This document shows, piece by piece, positions 33,601 through 47,700 of a stretch of 64,000 bases of DNA. The DNA is from Fasciola hepatica (Eukaryota > Platyhelminthes > Trematoda > Plagiorchiida > Fasciolidae). The stretch is taken from positions 3,238,501 through 3,302,500 of the forward strand of contig CANUEZ040000198.1 of assembly GCA_948099385.1 (NCBI GenBank). The letters run 5' to 3'. Position 1 is the first letter of the stretch; each line of letters begins with the position of its first letter. A model generated the notes under the pieces. It was not told the DNA's origin. It ran no database searches and was given only the letters and a program-made list of their open reading frames with translations. The translations under genes and the position numbers were made by a program.

Positions 33601-36600
33601 GGGTCAGTCAAATCGTCATAGTGACAAAAGCGTGCAAAAACTACTTCACATTTGCATTGATCCGAAACCACTAACAAACAAAGAAAACGAACTCAGCAGA
33701 GAGGGTTTGACGTCGTTCTACGATGATTCATTCAGTAGCCATATATCTGGTATTGTTGAATATTACTTGTGTTATAATGGACAAGACGTGCATGGGTAAT
33801 AGGTTGTTTATTGCAGATAGCTTGTTCGGACATGGACAAAACAAACCAAACGTTACAAACATGCTTGTTTGCAAAGTGGCTGCCCCCGTTCACTTGAAGA
33901 CAGTGACCATCCGACGGAGAAGCTGTCGTGTGGTTCGCCTGTTGTTGTTGTTCACCTTATCGCGTTCAGTCTCTTGGGCATAGCGGCAATGGTAATCCAC
34001 GACTCACGATAAGTCCCATTTCAGCAATCAACTACTTACCAAGTATTATATACGCTCACCACACTTGGAAAGATATGCTTCTGTTTTTGATGAGAAATCG
34101 GAAATGCTTCAGGGAGTGAGGGCATTGAACGTATGCGAATCCATAGAACCTGTGGCACTACCGATAAAGTCTATTCCATAGGCAGTTACAGATGGATTTG
34201 ATCACGAGCTGAACATTCTCACATGAGAAGACGTCCTGGTTAGAACCGATCAACCGACCGATTGGGTCAGTCAAATCGTCATAGTGACAAAAGCGTGCAA
34301 ATCTACTTCACATTTGCATTGATCCGAAACCACTAACAAACAAAGAAAACGAACTCAGCAGAGAGGGTTTGACGTCGTTCTACGATGATTCATTCATTCG
34401 CCATATATCTGGTATTGTTGAATATTACTTGTGTTATAATGGACAAGACGTGCATGGGTAATAGGTTGTTTATTGCAGATAGCTTGTTCGGACATGGACA
34501 AAACAAACCAAACGTTACAAACATGCTTGTTTGCAAAGTGGCTGCCCCGTTCACTTAAACACAGTGACCATCCGACGGAGAAGCTGTCGTGTGGTTCGCC
34601 TGTTGTTGTTGTTCACCTTATCGCGTTCAGTCTCTTGGGCATAGCGGCAATGGTAATCCACGACTCACGATAGTTCCCTTTTCAGCAATCAACTACTTAC
34701 CAAGTATTATATACGCTTACCACACTTGGAAAGATATGCTTCTGTTTTTGATGAGAAATCGGAAATGCTTCAGGGAGTGAGGGCATTGAACGTATGCGAA
34801 TCCATAGAACCTGTGGCACTACCGATAAAGTCTATTCCATAGGCAGTTACAGATGGATTTGATCACGAGCTGAACATTCTCACATGAGAATACGTCCTGG
34901 TTAGAACTGATCAACCGACAGATTGGGTCAGTCAAATCGTCATAGTGACAAAAGCGTGCAAAAACTACTTCACATTTGCATTGATCCGAAACCACTAACA
35001 AACAAAGAAAACGAACTTAGCAGAGAGGGTTTGACGTCGTTCTACGATGATTCATTCATTCGCCATATATCTGGTATTGTTGAATATTACTTGTGTTATA
35101 ATGGACAAGACGTGCATGGGTAATAGGTTGTTTATTGCAGATAGCTTGTTCGGACATGGACAAAACAAACCAAACGTTACAAACATGCTTGTTTGCAAAG
35201 TGGCTGCCCCCGTTCACTTGAACACAGTGACCGTCCGACGGAGAAGCTGTCGTGTGGTTCGCCTGTTGTTGTTGTTCACCTTATCGCGTTCAGTCTCTTG
35301 GGCATAGCGGCAATGGTAATCCACGACTCACGATAGTTCCCTTTTCAGCAATCAACTACTTACCAAGTATTATATACGCTCACCACACTTGGAAAGATAT
35401 GCTTCTGTTTTTGATGAGAAATCGGAAATGCTTCAGGGAGTGAGGGCATTGAACGTATGCGAATCCATAGAACCTGTGGCACTACCGATAAAGTCTATTC
35501 CATAGGCAGTTACAGATGGATTTGATCACGAGCTGAACATTCTCACATGAGAAGACGTCCTGGGTAGAACTGATCAACCGACAGATTGGGTCAGTCAAAT
35601 CGTCATAGTGACAAAAGCGTGCAAAAACTACTTCACATTTGCATTGATCCGAAACCACTAACAAACAAAGAAAACGAACTCAGCAGAGAGGGTTTGACGT
35701 CGTTCTACGATGATTCATTCATTCGCCATATATCTGGTATTGTTGAATATTACTAGTGTTATAATGGACAAGACGTGCATGGGTAATAGGTTGTTTATTG
35801 CAGATAGCTTGTTCGGACATGGACAAAACAAACCAAACGTTACAAACATGCTTGTTTGCAAAGTGGCTGCCCCCGTTCACTTGAAGACAGTGACCATCCG
35901 ACGGAGGAGCTGTCGTGTGGTTCGCCTGTTGTTGTTGTTCACCTTATCGCGTTCAGTCTCTTGGGCATAGCGGCAATGGTAATCCACGACTCACGATAGT
36001 TCCCTTTTCAGCAATCAACTACTTACCAAGTATTATATACGCTCACCACACTTGGAAAGATATGCTTCTGTTTTTGATGAGAAATCGGAAATGCTTCAGG
36101 GAGTGAGGGCATTGAACGTATGCGAATCCATAGAACCTGTGGCACTACCGATAAAGTCTATTCCATAGGCAGTTACAGATGGATTTGATCACGAGCTGAA
36201 CATTCTCACATGAGAATACGTCCTGGTTAGAACTGATCAACCGACAGATTGGGTCAGTCAAATCGTCATAGTGACAAAAGCGTGCAAAAACTACTTCACA
36301 TTTGCATTGACCCGAAACCACTAACAAACAAAGAAAACGAACTCAGCAGAGAGGGTTTGACGTCGTTCTACGATGATTCATTCATTCGCCATATATCTGG
36401 TATTGTTGAATATTACTTGTGTTATAATGGACAAGACGTGCATGGGTAATAGGTTGTTTATTGCAGATAGCTTGTTCGGACATGGACAAAACAAACCAAA
36501 CGGTACAAACATGCTTGTTTGCAAAGTGGCTGCCCCCGTTCACTTGAAGACAGTGACCATCCGACGGAGAAGCTGTCGTGTGGTTCGCCTGTTGTTGTTG

Positions 36601-39600
36601 TTCACCTTATCGCGTTCAGTCTCTTGGGCATAGCGGCAATGGTAATCCACGACTCACGATAGTTCCCTTTTCAGCAATCAACTACTTACCAAGTATCATA
36701 TACGCTCACCACACTTGGAAAAATATGCTTCTGTTTTTGATGAGAAATCTGAAATGCTTCAGGGAGTGAGGGCATTGAACGTATGCGAATCCATAGAACC
36801 TGTGGCACTACCGATAAAGTCTATTCCATAGGCAGTTACAGATGGATTTGATCACGAGCTGAACATTCTCACATGAGAAGACGTCCTGGTTAGAACTGAT
36901 CAACCGACAGATTGGGTCAGTCAAATCGTCATAGTGACAAAAGCGTGCAAAAACTACTTCACATTTGCATTGATCCGAAACCACTAACAAACAAAGAAAA
37001 CGAACTCAGCAGAGAGGGTTTGACGTCGTTCTACGATGATTCATTCATTCGCCATATATCTGGTATTGTTGAATATTACTTGTGTTATAATGGACAAGAC
37101 GTGCATGGGTAATAGGTTGTTTATTGCAGATAGCTTGTTCGGACATGGACAAAACAAACCAAACGTTACAAACATGCTTGTTTGCAAAGTGGCTGCCCCC
37201 GTTCACTTGAAGACAGTGACCATCCGACGGAGAAGCTGTCGTGTGGTTCGCCTGTTGTTGTTGTTCACCTTATCGCGTTCAGTCTCTTGGGCATAGCGGC
37301 AATGGTAATCCACGACTCACGATAGTTCCCTTTTCAGCAATCAACTACTTACCAAGTATCATATACGCTCACCACACTTGGAAAGATATGCTTCTGTTTT
37401 TGATGAGAAATCTGAAATGCTTCAGGGAGTGAGGGCATTGAACGTATGCGAATCCATAGAACCTGTGGCACTACCGATAAAGTCTATTCCATAGGCAGTT
37501 ACAGATGGATTTGATCACGAGCTGAACATTCTCACATGATAAGACGTCCTGGTTAGAACTGATCAACCGACCGATTGGGTCAGTCAAATCGTCATAGTGA
37601 CAAAAGCGTGCAAAAACTACTTCACATTTGCATTGATCCGAAACCACTAACAAACAAAGAAAACGAACTCAGCAGAGAGGGTTTGACGTCGTTCTACGAT
37701 GATTCATTCAGTAGCCATATATCTGGTATTGTTGACAATTACTTGTGTTATAATGGACAAGACGTGCATGGGTAATAGGTTGTTTATTGCAGATAGTTTG
37801 TTCGGACATGGACAAAACAAACCAAACGTTACAAACATGCTTGTTTGCAAAGTGGCTGCCCCCGTTCACTTGAACACAGTGACCATCCGACGGAGAAGCT
37901 GTCGTGTGGTTCGCCTGTTGTTGTTGTTCACCTTATCGCGTTCAGTCTCTTGGGCATAGCGGCAATGGTAATCCACGACTCACGATAGTTCCCTTTTCAG
38001 CAATCAACTACTTACCAAGTATTATATACGCTCACCACACTTGGAAAGATATGCTTCTGTTTTTGATGAGAAATCGGAAATGCTTCAGGGAGTGAGGGCA
38101 TTGAACGTATGCGAATCCATAGAACCTGTGGCACTACCGATAAAGTCTATTCCATAGGCAGTTACAGATGGATTTGATCACGAGCTGAACATTATCACAT
38201 GAGTAGACGTCCTGGGTAGAACTGATCAACCGACAGATTGGGTCAGTCAAATCGTCATAGTGACAACAGCGTGCAAAAACTACTTCACATTTGCATTGAT
38301 CCGAAACCACTAACAAACAAAGAAAACGAACTCAGCAGAGAGGGTTTGACGTCGTTCTACGATGATTCATTCAGTCGCCATATATCTGGTATTGTTGACA
38401 ATTACTTGTGTTATAATGGACAAGACGTGCATGGGTAATAGGTTGTTTATTGCAGATAGCTTGTTCGGACATGGACAAAACAAACCAAACGTTACAAAAA
38501 TGCTTGTTTGCAAAGTGGCTGCCCCCGTTCACTTGAAGACAGTGACCATCCGACGGAGAAGCTGTCGTGTGGTTCGCCTGTTGTTGTTGTTCACCTTATC
38601 GCGTTCAGTCTCTTGGGCATAGCGGCAATGGTAATCCACGACTCACGATAAGTCCCATTTCAGCAATCAACTACTTACCAAGTATTATATACGCTCACCA
38701 CACTTGGAAAGATATGCTTCTGTTTTTGATGAGAAATCGGAAATGCTTCAGGGAGTGAGGGCATTGAACGTATGCGAATCCATAGAACCTGTGGCACTAC
38801 CGATAAAGTCTATTCCATAGGCAGTTACAGATGGATTTGATCACGAGCTGAACATTCTCACATGAGAAGACGTCCTGGTTAGAACTGATCAACCGACAGA
38901 TTGGGTCAGTCAAATCGTCACAGTGACAAAAGCGTGCAAAAACTACTTCACATTTGCATTGATCCGAAACCACTAACAAACAAAGAAAACGAACTTAGCA
39001 GAGAGGGTTTGACGTCGTTCTACGATGATTCATTCATTCGCCATATATCTGGTATTGTTGAATATTACTTGTGTTATAATGGACAAGACGTGCATGGGTA
39101 ATAGGTTGTTTATTGCAGATAGCTTGTTCGGACATGGACAAAACAAACCAAACGTTACAAACATGCTTGTTTGCAAAGTGGCTGCCCCCGTTCACTTGAA
39201 GACAGTGACCATCCGACGGAGAAGCTGTCGTGTGGTTCGCCTGTTGTTGTTGTTCACCTTATCGCGTTCAGTCTCTTGGGCATAGCGGCAATGGTAATCC
39301 ACGACTCACGATAGTTCCCTTTTCAGCAATCAACTACTTACCAAGTATTATATACGCTCACCACACTTGGAAAGATATGCTTCTGTTTTTGATGAGAAAT
39401 CGGAAATGCTTCAGGGAGTGAGGGCATTGAACGTATGCGAATCCATAGAACCTGTGGCACTACCGATAAAGTCTATTCCATAGGCAGTTACAGATGGATT
39501 TGATCACGAGCTGAACATTCTCACATGAGAATACGTCCTGGTTAGAACTGATCAACCGACAGATTGGGTCAGTCAAATCGTCATAGTGACAAAAGCGTGC

Positions 39601-40999
39601 AAAAACTACTTCACATTTGCATTGATCCGAAACCACTAACAAACAAAGAAAACGAACTTAGCAGAGAGGGTTTGACGTCGTTCTACGATGATTCATTCAT
39701 TCGCCATATATCTGGTATTGTTGAATATTACTTGTGTTATAATGGACAAGACGTGCATGGGTAATAGGTTGTTTATTGCAGATAGCTTGTTCGGACATGG
39801 ACAAAACAAACCAAACGGTACAAACATGCTTGTTTGCAAAGTGGCTGCCCCCGTTCACTTGAACACAGTGACCATCCGACGGAGAAGCTGTCGTGTGGTT
39901 CGCCTGTTGTTGTTGCTCACCTTATCGCGTTCAGTCTCTTGGGCATAGCGGCAATGGTAATCCACGACTCACGATAGTTCCCTTTTCAGCAATCAACTAC
40001 TTACCAAGTATTATATACGCTCACCACACTTGGAAAGATATGCTTCTGTTTTTGATGAGAAATCGGAAATGCTTCAGGGAGTGAGGGCATTGAACGTATG
40101 CGAATCCATAGAACCTGTGGCACTACCGATAAAGTCTATTCCATAGGCAGTTACAGATGGGTTTGATCACGAGCTGAACATTCTCACATGAGAAGACGTC
40201 CTGGTTAGAACTGATCAACCGACAGATTGGGTCAGTCAAATCGTCATAGTGACAAAAGCGTGCAAAAACTACTTCACATTTGCATTGATCCCAAACCACT
40301 AACAAACAAAAAAAACGAACTCAGCAGAGAGGGTTTGACGTCGTTCTACGATGATTCATTCATTCGCCATATATCTGGTATTGTTGAATATTACTAGTGT
40401 TATAATGGACAAGACGTGCATGGGTAATAGGTTGTTTATTGCAGATAGCTTGTTCGGACATGGACAAAACAAACCAAACGTTACAAACATGCTTGTTTGC
40501 AAAGTGGCTGCCCCCGTTCACTTGAAGACAGTGACCATCCGACGGAGAAGCTGTCGTGTGGTTCGCCTGTTGTTGTTGTTCACCTTATCGCGTTCAGTCT
40601 CTTGGGCATAGCGGCAATGGTAATCCACGACTCACGATAGTTCCCTTTTCAGCAATCAACTACTTACCAAGTATTATATACGCTCACCACACTTGGAAAG
40701 ATATGCTTCTGTTTTTGATGAGAAATCGGAAATGCTTCAGGGAGTGAGGGCATTGAACGTATGCGAATCCATAGAACCTGTGGCACTACCGATAAAGTCT
40801 ATTCCATAGGCAGTTACAGATGGATTTGATCACGAGCTGAACATTCTCACATGAGAAGACGTCCTGGTTAGAACTGATCAACCGACAGATTGGGTCAGTC
40901 AAATCGTCATAGTGACAAAGCGTGCAAAAACTACTCCACATTTGCATTGATCCGAAACCACTAACAAACAAAAAAAAAACGAACTTAGCAGAGAGGGTT

Positions 41000-43900
41000 T
41001 GACGTCGTTCTACGATGATTCATTCATTCGCCATATATCTGGTATTGTTGAATATTACTTGTGTTATAATGGACAAGACGTGCATGGGTAATAGGTTGTT
41101 TATTGCAGATTGCTTGTTCGGACATGGACAAAACAAACCAAACGTTACAAACATGCTTGTTTGCAAAGTGGCTGCCCCCGTTCACTTGAAGACAGTGACC
41201 GTCCGACGGAGAAGCTGTCGTGTGGTTCGCCTGTTGTTGTTGTTCACCTTATCGCGTTCAGTCTCTTGGGCATAGCGGCAATGGTAATCCACGACTCACG
41301 ATAGTTCCCTTTTCAGCAATCAACTACTTACCAAGTATTATATACGCTCACCACACTTGGAAAGATATGCTTCTGTTTTTGGATGAGAAATCGGAAATGC
41401 TTCAGGGAGTGAGGGCATTGAACGTATGCGAATCCATAGAACCTGTGGCACTACCGATAAAGTCTATTCCATAGGCAGTTACAGATGGATTTGATCACGA
41501 GCTGAACATTCTCACATGAGAAGACGTCCTGGTTAGAACCGATCAACCGACAGATTGGGTCAGTCAAATCGTCATAGTGACAAAAGCGTGCAAAAACTAC
41601 TTCACATTTGCATTGATCCCAAACCACTAACAAACAAAAAAAACGAACTCAGCAGAGAGGGTTCGACGTCGTTCTACGATGATTCATTCATTCGCCATAT
41701 ATCTGGTATTATTGACAATTACTTGTGTTATAATGGACAAGACGTGCATGGGTAATAGGTTGTTTATTGCAGATAGCTTGTTCGGACATGGACAAAACAA
41801 ACCAAACGTTACAAACATGCTTGTTTGCAAAGTGGCTGCCCCCGTTCACTTGAACACAGTGACCATCCGACGGAGAAGCTGTCGTGTGGTTCGCCTGTTG
41901 TTGTTGTTCACCTGTTCGCGTTCAGTCTCTTGGGCTTAGCGGCAATGGTAATCCACGACTCACGATAGTTCCCTTTTCAGCAATCAACTACTTACCAAGT
42001 ATTATATACGCTCACCACACTTGGAAAGATATGCTTCTGTTTTTGATGAGAAATCGGAAATGCTTCAGGGAGTGAGGGCATTGAACGTATGCGAATCCAT
42101 AGAACCTGTGGCACTACCGATAAAGTCTATTCCATAGGCAGTTACAGATGGGTTTGATCACTAGCTGAACATTCTCACATGAGAATACGTCCTGGTTAGA
42201 ACTGATCAACCGACAGATTGGGTCAGTCAAATCGTCATAGTGACAAAAGCGTGCAAAAACTACTTCACATTTGCATTGATCCCAAACCACTAACAAACAA
42301 AAAAAACGAACTCAGCAGAGAGGGTTTGACGTCGTTCTACGATGATTCATTCATTCGCCATATATCTGGTATTGTTGAATATTACTTGTGTTATAATGGA
42401 CAAGACGTGCATGGGTAATAGGTTGTTTATTGCAGATTGCTTGTTCGGACATGGACAAAACAAACCAAACGTTACAAACATGCTTGTTTGCAAAGTGGCT
42501 GCCCCCGTTCACTTGAACACAGTGACCGTCCGACGGAGAAGCTGTCGTGTGGTTCGCCTGTTGTTGTTGTTCACCTTATCGCGTTCAGTCTCTTGGGCAT
42601 AGCGGCAATGGTAATCCACGACTCACGATAGTTCCCTTTTCAGCAATCAACTACTTACCAAGTATTATATACGCTCACCACACTTGGAAAGATATGCTTC
42701 TGTTTTTGGATGAGAAATCGGAAATGCTTCAGGGAGTGAGGGCATTGAACGTATGCGAATCCATAGAACCTGTGGCACTACCGATAAAGTCTATTCCATA
42801 GGCAGTTACAGATGGATTTGATCACGAGCTGAACATTCTCACATGAGAAGACGTCCTGGTTAGAACCGATCAACCGACAGATTGGGTCAGTCAAATCGTC
42901 ATAGTGACAAAAGCGTGCAAAAACTACTTCACATTTGCATTGATCCCAAACCACTAACAAACAAAAAAAACGAACTCAGCAGAGAGGGTTCGACGTCGTT
43001 CTACGATGATTCATTCATTCGCCATATATCTGGTATTGTTGAATATTACTTGTGTTATAATGGACAAGACGTGCATGGGTAATAGGTTGTTTATTGCAGA
43101 TAGCTTGTTCGGACATGGACAAAACAAACCAAACGGTACAAACATGCTTGTTTGCAAAGTGGCTGCCCTCGTTCACTTGAACACAGTGACCATCCGACGG
43201 AGAAGCTGTCGTGTGGTTCGCCTGTTGTTGTTGTTCACCTTATCGCGTTCAGTCTCTTGGGCTTAGCGGCAATGGTAATCCACGACTCACGATAGTTCCC
43301 TTTTCAGCAATCAACTACTTACCAAGTATTATATACGCTCACCACACTTGGAAAGATATGCTTCTGTTTTTGATGAGAAATCGGAAATGCTTCAGGGAGT
43401 GAGGGCATTGAACGTATGCGAATCCATAGAACCTGTGGCACTACCGATAAAGTCTATTCCATAGGCAGTTACAGATGGATTTGATCACGAGCTGAACATT
43501 CTCACATGAGAAGACGTCCTGGTTAGAACCGATCAACCGACAGATTGGGTCAGTCAAATCGTCATAGTGACAAAAGCGTGCAAAAACTACTTCACATTTG
43601 CATTGATCCGAAACCACTAACAAACAAAGAAAACGAACTCAGCAGAGAGGGTTCGACGTCGTTCTACGATGATTCATTCAGTAGCCATATATCTGGTATT
43701 GTTGACAATTACTTGTGTTATAATGGACAAGACGTGCATGGGTAATAGGTTGTTTATTGCAGATAGCTTGTTCGGACATGGACAAAACAAACCAAACGTT
43801 ACAAACATGCTTGTTTGCAAAGTGGCTGCCCCCGTTCACTTGAAGACAGTGACCGTCCGACGGAGAAGCTGTCGTGTGGTTCGCCTGTTGTTGTTGTTCA

Positions 43901-44750
43901 CCTTATCGCGTTCAGTCTCTTGGGCATAGCGGCAATGGTAATCCACGACTCACGATAGTTCCCTTTTCAGCAATCAACTACTTACCAAGTATTATATACG
44001 CTCACCACACTTGGAAAGATATGCTTCTGTTTTTGGATGAGAAATCGGAAATGCTTCAGGGAGTGAGGGCATTGAACGTATGCGAATCCATAGAACCTGT
44101 GGCACTACCGATAAAGTCTATTCCATAGGCAGTTACAGATGGATTTGATCACGAGCTGAACATTCTCACATGAGAAGACGTCCTGGTTAGAACCGATCAA
44201 CCGACAGATTGGGTCAGTCAAATCGTCATAGTGACAAAAGCGTGCAAAAACTACTTCACATTTGCATTGATCCCAAACCACTAACAAACAAAAAAAACGA
44301 ACTCAGCAGAGAGGGTTCGACGTCGTTCTACGATGATTCATTCAGTAGCCATATATCTGGTATTGTTGACAATTACTTGTGTTATAATGGACAAGACGTG
44401 CATGGGTAATAGGTTGTTTATTGCAGATAGCTTGTTCGGACATGGACAAAACAAACCAAACGTTACAAACATGCTTGTTTGCAAAGTGGCTGCCCCCGTT
44501 CACTTGAAGACAGTGACCATCCGACGGAGAAGCTGTCGTGTGGTTCGCCTGTTGTTGTTGTTCACCTGTTCGCGTTCAGTCTCTTGGGCTTAGCGGCAAT
44601 GGTAATCCACGACTCACGATAGTTCCCTTTTCAGCAATCAACTACTTACCAAGTATTATATACGCTCACCACACTTGGAAAGATATGCTTCTGTTTTTGA
44701 TGAGAAATCGGAAATGCTTCAGGGAGTGAGGGCATTGAACGTATGCGAAT
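41000..44750 (+). repeat. Sub-block with two-unit higher-order periodicity
   Basis: An extra G (TTTTTGGATGAG instead of TTTTTGATGAG) marks the units whose TGTGG string lies at 41220, 42547 and 43874, that is, every second unit (1327 bp). The units at 41884 and 44538 share a CTGTTCGCG variant, four units apart. These alternating markers indicate that dimers or tetramers, rather than single units, were the last things duplicated here. Confidence 0.75.
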
Positions 44751-47700
44751 CCATAGAACCTGTGGCACTACCGATAAAGTCTATTCCATAGGCAGTTACA
44801 GATGGATTTGATCACGAGCTGAACATTCTCACATGAGAAGACGTCCTGGTTAGAACCGATCAACCGACAGATTGGGTCAGTCAAATCGTCATAGTGACAA
44901 AAGCGTGCAAAAACTACTTCACATTTGCATTGATCCGAAACCACTAACAAACAAAGAAAACGAACTCAGCAGAGAGGGTTTGACGTCGTTCTACGATGAT
45001 TCATTCAGTAGCCATATATCTGGTATTGTTGACAATTACTTGTGTTATAATGGACAAGACGTGCATGGGTAATAGGTTGTTTATTGCAGATAGCTTGTTC
45101 GGACATGGACAAAACAAACCAAACGTTACAAACATGCTTGTTTGCAAAGTGGCTGCCCCCGTTCACTTGAAGACAGTGACCATCCGACGGAGAAGCTGTC
45201 GTGTGGTTCGCCTGTTGTTGTTGTTCACCTTATCGCGTTCAGTCTCTTGGGCATAGCGGCAATGGTAATCCACGACTCACGATAAGTCCCTTTTCAGCAA
45301 TCAACTACTTACCATGTATCATATACGCTCACCACACTTGGAAAGATATGCTTCTGTTTTTGATGAGAAATCGGAAATGCTTCAGGGAGTGAGGGCATTG
45401 AACGTATGCGAATCCATAGAACCTGTGGCACTACCGATAAAGTCTATTCCATAGGCAGTTACAGATGGATTTGATCACGAGCTGAACATTCTCACATGAG
45501 AAGACATCCTGGTTAGAACTGATCAACCGACAGATTGGGTCAGTCAAATCGTCATAGTGACAAAAGCGTGCAAAAACTACTTCACATTTGCATTGATCCG
45601 AAGCCACTAACAAACAAAAAAAAAACGAACTCAGCAGAGAGGGTTTGACGTCGTTCTACGATGATTCATTCATTCGCCATATATCTGGTATTGTTGACAA
45701 TTACTTGTGTTATAATGGACAAGACGTGCATGGGTAATAGGTTGTTTATTGCAGATAGCTTGTTCGGACATGGACAAAACAAACCAAACGTTACAAACAT
45801 GCTTGTTTGCAAAGTGGCTGCCCCCGTTCACTTGAACACAGTGACCATCCGACGGAGAAGCTGTCGTGTGGTTCGCCTGTTGTTGTTGTTCACCTTATCG
45901 CGTTCAGTCTCTTGGGCTTAGCGGCAATGGTAATCCACGACTCACGATAGTTCCCTTTTCAGCAATCATCTACTTACCAAGTATTATATACGCTCACCAC
46001 ACTTGGAAAGATATGCTTCTGTTTTTGATGAGAAATCGGAAATGCTTCAGGGAGTTAGGGCATTGAACGTATGCGAATCCATAGAACCTGTGGCACTACC
46101 GATAAAGTCTATTCCATAGGCAGTTACAGATGGATTTGATCACGAGCTGAACATTCTCACATGAGAAGACATCCTGGTTAGAACTGATCAACCGACAGAT
46201 TGGGTCAGTCAAATCTTCATAGTGACAAAAGCGTGCAAAAACTACTTCACATTTGCATTGATCCGAAACCACTAACAAACAAAGAAAACGAACTCAGCAG
46301 AGAGGGTTTGACGTCGTTCTACGATGATTCATTCATACGCCATATATCTGGTATTGTTGAATATTACTTGTGTTATAATGGACAAGACGTGCATGGGTAA
46401 TAGGTTGTTTATTGCAGATAGCTTGTTCGGACATGGACAAAACAAACCAAACGTTACAAACATGCTTGTTTGCAAAGTGGCTGCCCCCGTTCACTTGAAC
46501 ACAGTGACCATCCGACGGAGAAGCTGTCGTGTGGTTCGCCTGTTGTTGTTGTTCACCTTATCGCGTTCAGTCTCTTGGGCTTAGCGGCAATGGTAATCCA
46601 CGACTCACGATAGTTCCCTTTTCAGCAATCAACTACTTACCAAGTATTATATACGCTCACCACACTTGGAAAGCTATGCTTCTGTTTTTGATGAGAAATC
46701 GGAAATGCTTCAGGGAGTGAGGGCATTGAACGTATGCGAATCCATAGAACCTGTGGCACTACCGATAAAGTCTATTCCATAGGCAGTTACAGATGGATTT
46801 GATCACGAGCTGAACATTCTCACATGAGAAGACGTCCTGGTTAGAACTGATCAACCGACAGATTGGGTCAGTCAAATCGTCATAGTGACAAAAGCGTGCA
46901 AAAACTACTTCACATTTGCATTGATCCGAAACCACTAACAAACAGAAAAAAAAACGAACTCAGCAGAGAGGGTTTGACGTCGTTCTACGATGATTCATTC
47001 ATTCGCCATATATCTGGTATTGTTGAATATTACTTGTGTTATAATAGACAAGACGTGCATTGGTAATAGGTTGTTTATTGCAGATAGCTTGTTCGGACAT
47101 GGACAAAACAAACCAAACGTTACAAACATGCTTGTTTGCAAAGTGGCTGCCCCCGTTCACTTGAACACAGTGACCATCCGACGGAGAAGCTGTCGTGTGG
47201 TTCGCCTGTTGTTGTTGTTCACCTTATCGCGTTCAGTCTCTTGGGCATAGCGGCAATGGTAATCCACGACTCACGATAGTTCCCTTTTCAGCAATCAACT
47301 ACTTACCAAGTATTATATACGCTCACCACACTTGGAAAGATATGCTTCTGTTTTTGATGAGAAATCGGAAATGCTTCAGGGAGTGAGGGCATTGAACGTA
47401 TGCGAATCCATAGAACCTGTGGCACTACCGATAAAGTCTATTCCATAGGCAGTTACAGATGGATTTGATCACGAGCTGAACATTCTCACATGAGAAGACG
47501 TCCTGGTTAGAACTGATCAACCGACAGATTGGGTCAGTCAAATCGTCATAGTGACAAAAGCGTGCAAAAACTTCTTCACATTTGCATTGATCCGAAACCA
47601 CTAACAAACAAAGAAAACGAACTCAGCAGAGAGGGTTTGACGTCGTTCTACGATGATTCATTCATTCGCCATATATCTGGTATTGTTGAATATTACTTGT

